Origin: Kalmusia sp. IMI 367209
Lineage: Eukaryota; Ascomycota; Dothideomycetes; Pleosporales; Didymosphaeriaceae
Assembly (NCBI GenBank): GCA_027946365.1
Contig: JAPEUQ010000010.1
Coordinates: forward strand, 868,001 to 932,000
DNA length: 64,000 nt
Direction: 5' to 3'
Position numbers and translations under genes: made by a program. Under the pieces are notes generated by a model. That model saw only the letters and a list, made by a program, of their open reading frames with translations, had not been told where the DNA came from and searched no databases. Below, piece after piece: positions 57,454-64,000 of this stretch (position 1 is its first letter; the number at the start of each line of letters is the position of its first letter).

Positions 57454-59523
57454 CTACTGCCTCTTCAGCTTCAAGACCCCTTCTTCATTCTTCTCTAGCC
57501 TCACCCTTATCTTCTCAGCCGCCCGCATCAATACCTCGTACGTTTCTTTATCTCTCTCCACCTTACTCGTGCCATCCAATCCCACACTTTCATATTCCAG
57601 CCCGTGTAAAAGCACAGGCAAAAGCGACGTCTTAAACAGATACGAGCGATTCCTATCGCGGGACACCGTCGTCGTGAAGAAAACCATCGACATGAATATG
57701 ATAAGCAGGGGAGCAACAAACCATGCGAAGCGCACGTCTGCGAAGACTGCCGTTGCGTATACCGTACCAGTCACGTTGATTCTATCAGGATTCCAATCAC
57801 TCTGGATGTAGTGACTTACTACGCTAGCAAAGTCTGTGAAGAGCTGCTCAAAGTCAATGTCCGTGTCATTGAAATAAGCCATTTCTCCGACCGAATGGCT
57901 TGCGAGGCTGCGCAGACTAGTTGCGAGGCGCATAAAAACTATCTCTCGTACGTTGAACGGCCCTCGTTCGGCGGCGGTCTTATCAAAAGGTTGACGTGAG
58001 GTATAGTTTTTTCCGGAATACGTAAACGGAATAAAGTCTGGAATCATAAATGATAGTGTATCATTGTCATTGAAAGATGATGGTTTGCTGTTACCATTCT
58101 CAAGGACCAATGGTAGGCCTTGGCCATAGGCTTGGGTTTTGGTTTGCCAAGGTAGTGCACATAATTCCAGACCGCACGTGGTCACTGAACCGTTGATCTG
58201 GCCAAAACTTTCCATGTTGATCCGGCCATCATCGGAGCTGTAGAGCGATGCATTGGTAGTCGATTTGAAGCATGTCCAGGAAGAGTATCGCGGCGGGCCG
58301 AAAAACTCAAGATCGGGATTATCGAACGGTGTACAGGCTCGGAGTGTCGAGAAGAGTTTTGTGCCTCTATATGAATACTGATTGCCGCCCATATATGTTC
58401 CTGCTTCTCTACTAGGACGCAGTTCTACCTGTTCTATCGTCGGGATTCTTTTCCCCGTGCTATCTCTTGTGGAATTGAAGAAGACAGTCATGTTAACCCC
58501 TAAAGCCGGGTATCCATCGAGTTTCCTCACACACATCATACTCATGTAGTAGGGAATCTCTTCTAAATAGGAGCCGATGTTTCTTTTAAGTTTCAAGTAT
58601 GAGTCAAAGAAGGTTTGGGTAGAATTTTGCCAAAAGAAGTCACCCTCACAGTCGAAATCTTCAAAATGATGATCTTGTGAGAAGCATTGTGAGCAGGAAG
58701 CCAACGAAGTAAAAAATGGAAACTCGCATCCAGTCCCGGGGCAGTACTCGTTAGAAGAAGTACCACCCATAGAACTGTTTAATTGGGCAATAACACCCTG
58801 CAAGCCAGTGTCGAGCGCAAATCCACCTACCACACGTTAGTATTACCTTCTACAAGACAAACTGTGTTGTTTAGATGGACTCGTACCTTTATCGAGATCT
58901 GTGAGACGCATCGTTGTCCCCAATCCAGAAGCTCTTGTATAGTATCCGGTCATATTGTGAAATGGTGCACGTCGTGGTGTGAACTGTAAAATTTGCTGTG
59001 TAAACGGCTCAAACCCCATCATCAACACCGTAATCAATGCACCTAAAGACGCAAGATGTACTACACCCTTGATCTTAATGATGAATTTCGTAGCCCCCCA
59101 TGGTCCACGGCTGGCTTGGTCAAATACGTCCATCTGACTCAGTGCCCTTGTCTTCTCGAAGTGATGCCATTTCAATTGACCAAGGCACTCTGCAATAGGA
59201 TAGAGAAGGGCGGACTTAGTAATGGTGGAGAACACGGCGATTAGCGAGTTTGGTTGGATCGAAAACGGCCATTTCTCGAGAGGTTTGTTGTAAATGAAGA
59301 TGAGGATCGCTAGGATTAATGATGTGCAGCAAAGGGCGAGAATAAATGAAGCGATCTCGCTCCACCAGCCGAGGCTTGCGCGCCTTCTCTTCGAATCCTT
59401 TGACGAGTCGCTGGTTTTTTCAGATTGTCGAGAAGTGTCAATTCTGGATTCCTTGTCGCGATTACGATCAGCTTGTTCAAAGACCGCGTACGTTTTAGGT
59501 TCGTAAAAAGAATGTGGTAGCAT
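57454..59523 (-). CDS. DUF3176-family membrane protein
   Basis: Two exons, 59523-58887 and 58826-57454, give 669 aa. A hydrophilic N-terminus is followed by WWSEIASFILALCCTSLILA, the conserved opening of the fungal DUF3176 family. Membrane segments lie at about 55-77, 95-115 and 150-170, and one near the C-terminus (FAWFVAPLLIIFMSMVFFT). The long central region (about 190-580) is Cys-rich (YCPGTGCEF, SCSQCF) with many N-glycosylation sequons and should be extracytoplasmic. A charged cytoplasmic tail ends in LKLKRQ. The family is widespread and expanded in Pezizomycotina; its function is unknown. Confidence 0.88.
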
Positions 59524-60674
59524 TTCTGGTGATAAACTTTCATTTGCCGTGGATCCTGGAGTCGTTATTGATCATTGTCATTAGACAAAGTCTCGTTCTA
59601 CCCATCTAATCGAAGGTGTTGAGGGTTTGGTATAAGAATCTGAGGCTGTATCATCGCTACATATTCTCAGGCAGTGCCATAGTCCGGCAGAGTTTCATGC
59701 GCATTTGAGATATCCTGAAAGAGGCGATTCCTGCGAGCAATAGACATTGCAGCCATGTGATTGGGTATGAATATCGGGTTTTGGGGGCGCAGAATACGCC
59801 CCACGTAGCAGGTCTGTCGCATCCCGCAATCCTTTAAAGGCATGTGCGGAACGCGTAATGCTATTCTAGAGCAAGAGTGACGGCGTATAAAGTCCGGAGC
59901 ACTCGTGCGATAGTTATCTTCGAGGCTAGCTAGGCGAAGGGTCCGCATTGTTGCCAGTCTTGGAGTTCGAGATCTACCCATAGCTTGTGCTTCCTCACCT
60001 ACTTGTATGGAACGTTTGCCAACATTCAGCCAAGTCCTCGATTTATCAAGGCAATGTTATCGAAGATAGACGTTTTTATTGATTGATCTAGAAAGGACAT
60101 TGATTAGATACTGAACAAGGGATCGGTAGTATAGCGCGAGACGGTCACAGAAACGTGTGGGAATGATAATGCCTAGAAAATAGGATAGATTCGAAGCTAT
60201 GATAAATAGAATCCACATTTTTTCTAATGGCGTCGAAGGTTTGGGATGGGCATGGCTCTCTAGATTATGAGAATCACAGGTTCGACCTGGTATGGGAGTG
60301 TACCTTCCCAATCGTAGACACGCGAACATGATCTCTGGTCATGTTTTCAGAACTGCAAGTTGAAGTTGCATTAGAGGAAGCCATATGACTGCGCTCTAAC
60401 ATCAATACCTGATCTACCTAGCATAACGGCCGTAACTCTACTTAGTCCACTGAACCAATCATTTCATCCTCATCGCACCCAGTCATGCAGCGAAGAGATG
60501 GAGTTGATGCTAATACGTTTATAACCATCCATATCATTCATATCAGCCTCAGCCTCAGCTCGTCTTCCTCGGCCTCACTGATCTCACAGGGATTTGTGCT
60601 GCTCACACTTGGCTCCATGCCAGAGTCTCATTGCTGCCATACTCTTTATCCCGTCCCAAATTTCTGGGGCCACG
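59524..60674. other. Intergenic region
   Basis: About 1.15 kb between two minus-strand genes, holding the DUF3176 promoter and the DSK2 3' flank. Short frames at 59667-59981 and 60057-60329 have no support. Confidence 0.45.
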
Positions 60675-62140
60675 CTACGACCCGCCACCCAGTAAGAATT
60701 CGATTGCACCCTGTACATTACCGCCGCTTCGCCTCAGCGCGGCAATGTTCCGTTCGAACTCGTAAAAGCCCATCTCGTTCAGCTGTCTAAGCTGAGATTC
60801 ATAGACTTCTTCCGGAGGACGGTTGTCTTGTGGAGGTGGTGTACCAAAGCCGCTGCCTGGGAAGAGAGCGCTGAAGGGGTTTGCAGCTTGTTGATTCGAG
60901 CTGCTGGTGGTGCCGGATGGATTCGAGGGCGGCTGACCAAATGCGCCTCCGCCACCCATCATCTGCGCAACTGAGCGCATGAAGTCTGGGTTCTGCGACA
61001 TGGTCCGCATGGCATCAGCGAGAGGATTGGCTTGTTGCGCACCGGGACCTGACCCGGCGGGGGGCGTACCAAAGAGGGAAGCAAATGGGTTTGCGGGTGT
61101 TGCTGGTGGCGGTGAGGTGGAGGTGTTTTGAGTGCCTTGAGTGTTCTCTGCTGAGCTAGCAGTCGCCGACGTGTTCGAATCTGTACCGGCTGACGGTGTA
61201 GATGTCTGATTCTGCATAGAAGCAAAAGGGTTTGCGCCTGCTCCACCACCGAAGCCGCCACTGAGGAGATTCGCCAAGGGGTCTGCCTGGAACGGATTTT
61301 GTGATGTGGCGTTCGAGGTCTGGTTCTGCGTTCCTGTTGTGTTCTGTGGCGTGGTATTAGTTGCGCCCGGCATAGGAAAGCTGGAGCCGCCACTACTTCG
61401 GTTCATAGCCCGTTGCATCTGGAGCTGCGTGCGCATCATCTGTGGATTGAACATCAATCTACGCATGTCCGGGTTCCGCAGTATCTCTGCAACCATGGGG
61501 TTGCCGCGGACCATTGGACTGTTCTGCATCATCTCGAGTACATGCGGGTTTTCCATAGCTTCATTCATTTGCTGTAGGAAGTTGGGGTCATTCATCATCT
61601 CGAGAAGCTGGTCGGGATTAGGGGGTCCGCTCATCTTTTTCTGTTAGCGAATATTCGCAACGTCATTTTCAGCAGACTTACTCCTCCGTCCGCACCAAAT
61701 GAGTCCATGCTAGGTAGTCCATGGAAGCCAGCGTATCGCGCACCAGTTAGACCAGCCAGGGGGTTATTCCCCGTGCCTGCTGCTATGTTCGTAGGCACCT
61801 GCGCAGCTGGTGTGCCACTTCCGCTCGTCGAACTTCCCGTACCCTGGCTCGCTGGATTCTGCCTTGCGTTGCTCGCCGCACCTTTCACCAGGTGTACAGT
61901 GTGTCCATCCTTGATCTTCGTGCTAGCAAGCGTATCGTGGTCCTTGAGCACACGGCCCGAGTATATTAGGCGCTGGCGCTCTGGAGGTAGATCTGCATAC
62001 TCGGACGACGATAGCTTGGTCTTAAGGTCGGCGACGGTGGTGGTCGAGGGCAGCGTCAGGACATGTTTTTTATCGTTGGCAGCCTTGACGTTGAAGGTGA
62101 CCTGCGAGTCTTCGGTCGAGGCGGCGGCGTCGTCGGCCAT
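60675..62140 (-). CDS. DSK2: Dsk2/ubiquilin, UBL-UBA proteasome shuttle
   Basis: Two exons, 62140-61682 and 61640-60675, give 474 aa. Residues about 12-85 are a ubiquitin-like domain (VTFNVKAANDKKHVLTLPS, PPERQRLIYSGRVLKDHDTL, GHTVHLVKG). STI1-type repeats follow (MNDPNFLQQMNEAMENPHV, MVAEILRNPDMRRLMFNPQM, and a second at MRTMSQNPDFMRSVAQMM). The linkers are Asn/Gln/Thr/Ser/Gly-rich. The C-terminal UBA domain (about 428-470) has QLRQLNEMGFYEFERNIAAL and GNVQGAIEFLL. The protein shuttles polyubiquitinated substrates to the proteasome. The intron (41 nt) sits between the UBL part and the first STI1 repeat, in phase 0. Confidence 0.95.
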
Positions 62141-62682
62141 GATGTATAAGACGATGTCTCAGTCCGCAGCGACTGTGGGCAGCCAAGTACGGCGGGGTAG
62201 ACCTTTGCTGTACTTGGAAACGCTTGGATAGGAATAAGCGATTCAGATGTTGCTGGAGCGCAGAGGGCTGGGTGGCGCGTGGTGGCGATGGTGGTGGTGA
62301 TGATGGTGGTGGTGGTGTGTTGAAGGCAGCCAGGTCGTTTGGCGCTTGGCTGATTGCTCGCTGGACGGCGTTAGAAGGCGGAAGAAAGCGCCCACATGCG
62401 AACTCCATCGTCACTGCCGCCTCGTCATGCACGCGCCACTGTGGCTTGTTTGTTTAGTAAGACAAGAGCGACCGTCCAAGCGCGAGTGGGGAAGGAGTCC
62501 GGGGCCGAGGTATCTCTCAGTGTCGCCGTCTCCGTTACTCGGACAGGCGGTCACCATGAACATCTCACACACTCGGCAATTGCGTTATCACTTTGGTCAC
62601 ATCCCCACAGGTTGAAATTTTGATATAGAGCACACTCCGCCTTCTACTTGTGTCAAGCACATCTCCTAGAACACTGCACATC
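62141..62682. promoter_or_regulatory. Bidirectional promoter between DSK2 and the quinone oxidoreductase
   Basis: The two genes start 542 bp apart on opposite strands, so this segment must contain both promoters. A GGT/GAT trinucleotide run lies at about 62280-62320. No classical element was recognised with confidence. Confidence 0.5.
62280..62320. repeat. GGT trinucleotide repeat
   Basis: An imperfect (GGT)n run with GAT interruptions, followed by GTGTTG. It is a simple repeat inside the shared promoter. Confidence 0.75.
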
Positions 62683-63749
62683 ATGAAGGGAATCCAGATC
62701 AAAGAATATGTTCAGGTACCATATCATCAAGACTGAACCATACACCAACTGTATTTACACATTTTCAGGGCCCCGACGACCTCGAAGTGACATCCCTTCC
62801 CACTCCCACACCAGCACCGAACGAATACCTCATCGCCATCCACGCTTCCGCAACAAACTTCTTCGACCTCCTTCAAATTCGCGGCAAATACCAACACCAA
62901 CCGCCCTTGCCGTGGGTCGCCGGTTCCGAGTTTTCTGGAACCATCGTCTACGCTCCAAGCTCGCCCTCCTCCCCACCAAAATACAAATTAGGCGACAAAG
63001 TCTTTGGTGCATCACAGGGCGGCTACGCCACGCATGTAGCTTGCACTGAGGAAAGATTGCGACCTGTTCCAAAGGGATGGACGTTTGAGGATGCGGCGGG
63101 GCTATTTGTCACAGCGCCGACTAGCTATGCGGGTTTGGTGGTGAGGGCGGGAATTAAGGAGGGCGATTGGGTGCTTGTGCATGCTGCAGCTGGGGGAGTA
63201 GGATTGGCGGCGGTTCAGATCGCGAAAGCGTTCGGTGCGAAGGTTATTGCGACGGCGGGGACGAAGCATAAGATGGATGTTGCAAAGTCATTTGGCGCTG
63301 ACTTCGCGATCGATTATAAGCAGAAGGACTGGCCAGAGCAAGTCAAAAAACTTACACCGAAGGGGCGAGGCGTTGATATTGTGTATGATCCTGTCGGGTT
63401 GATTGCGCAGTCGATGAAGTGCACGGCGTGGAATGGACGGCTACTTGTTATCGGCTTTGCGGCGGGTGATATTGAGAAACTGGCAACAAATCGTGTTCTG
63501 CTAAAGAATGTTAGCGTCGTGGGCTTGCATTGGGGCATGTATGCCACCCATGAACCGGAAATGGTTGAAAAGGTATGGGACGGCTTATTCAAGCTCATGG
63601 ACGATGGAAAATACAAGGGTACAGTATTCAACGACCAAGAGTATGTCGGGCTTGAGAGCGTCCCTGCTGCACTAAAAGCACTAGGCGGGAGAGATAGCTG
63701 GGGCAAAGTAGTAGTTAAAGTGCCACAAGAAGGACAAAGTAAGATTTAA
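62683..63749 (+). CDS. NADPH:quinone oxidoreductase-like MDR-family reductase
   Basis: Two exons, 62683-62715 (33 nt) and 62769-63749, give 337 aa. The N-terminal GroES-like part has VAGSEFSGTIV and KLGDKVFGASQGGYATHV. The Rossmann part has VLVHAAAGGVGLAAVQIAKAFGA at about residues 145-168, with AAAGGVG as the dinucleotide-binding loop, and GADFAIDYKQKDW. No zinc-ligand cysteines of alcohol dehydrogenases are seen, which places it with the zeta-crystallin/quinone reductase branch (NADPH-dependent, two-domain, soluble, usually cytosolic or mitochondrial). Real substrate is unknown. The short first exon (MKGIQIKEYVQ) supplies the usual N-terminal strand. Divergent from DSK2. Confidence 0.9.
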
Positions 63750-64000
63750 GTAGTTCCACAGGTGTAGAGTCATTGCAACTTATTGTAACAGCGTCACCAT
63801 TACCAAGTCTACGAATCTGAACAGAGTCATATCTCTCTAACAATATCCTCTTGTCTCCCTTCTGCTTCAATTTGTGGTAATACACAGGCCAAATTTCCAT
63901 CCAGTAATACTACTACGATTGCCCTAGGGCAAAGTTTGAAGACTACACATTGTGAACAGGGGCAACTCAGTCCACGATGTGTATCTAATTTTTGTGATCT
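63750..64000. other. Non-coding right end
   Basis: The 3' flank of the oxidoreductase gene. No further gene is visible before the window ends. Confidence 0.5.

Noticed and set aside
60260..60310. Possible tRNA B-box (GGTTCGAcc)
   Set aside because: The bases after GGTTCGA do not match the consensus, and no A-box or cloverleaf could be built around it.

Overview
This window is a eukaryotic chromosome segment from a filamentous ascomycete. Genes are split by short (about 50-90 nt) GT-AG introns with CTRAY-like branch points, they lie on both strands without operons, and many encode proteins typical of Pezizomycotina (LaeA, a DUF3176-type membrane protein, fungal Acr3, Ies4, Rax1, a secreted copper amine oxidase). 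The protein flavour suggests Dothideomycetes, but that is an inference. I assembled 20 gene models by hand. In 19 of them all exons add up to a whole number of codons; the one that does not (a PP2C phosphatase) carries a single-base frameshift.

Layout. 0.5-9 kb: RAX1 (-), a 2OG-Fe(II) dioxygenase with a mitochondrial-looking presequence (+), an SREBP-type Tyr-bHLH transcription factor (-), and a small membrane RING-H2 E3 (-). 9.9-13 kb: two F-box-like hypothetical genes (+). 13-24 kb: a gene-poor, visibly GC-rich, repeat-speckled tract containing only laeA (-), the methyltransferase regulator of secondary metabolism; it has about 4.2 kb of non-coding DNA downstream and 5.4 kb upstream. 24-31 kb: Acr3 arsenite exporter (-) with an oversized intron, a 2 kb AT-rich gene-free spacer, and a secreted copper amine oxidase (-). 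31-41 kb: mitochondrial PP2C with a frameshift (+), VID30/GID1 (-), IES4 (-) and a Ser/Pro-rich protein (-). 43-51 kb: a small secreted protein (+), a 757-aa unknown protein (+) and a CYP6/PPIL4 cyclophilin-RRM (+). 51-64 kb: a tiny secreted peptide (-), RPB2 (+), DUF3176 membrane protein (-), DSK2 ubiquilin (-) and a quinone oxidoreductase (+).

The genes do not form an obvious pathway or a biosynthetic cluster. Several belong to ubiquitin/proteasome control (RING-H2 E3, VID30 of the GID ligase, DSK2) and several to transcription and chromatin (bHLH, laeA, IES4, RPB2, CYP6), but they are mixed with unrelated genes. I see no tRNA, rRNA, CRISPR or intact transposon. The best candidates for something unusual are the laeA locus with its micro-exons and long non-coding flanks, the PP2C frameshift, a RING domain whose first zinc ligand is made only by splicing, an apparently premature stop in an F-box-like gene, and a 60-aa secreted peptide with a frame-preserving intron. 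I did not find evidence for a wholly new multi-gene system.
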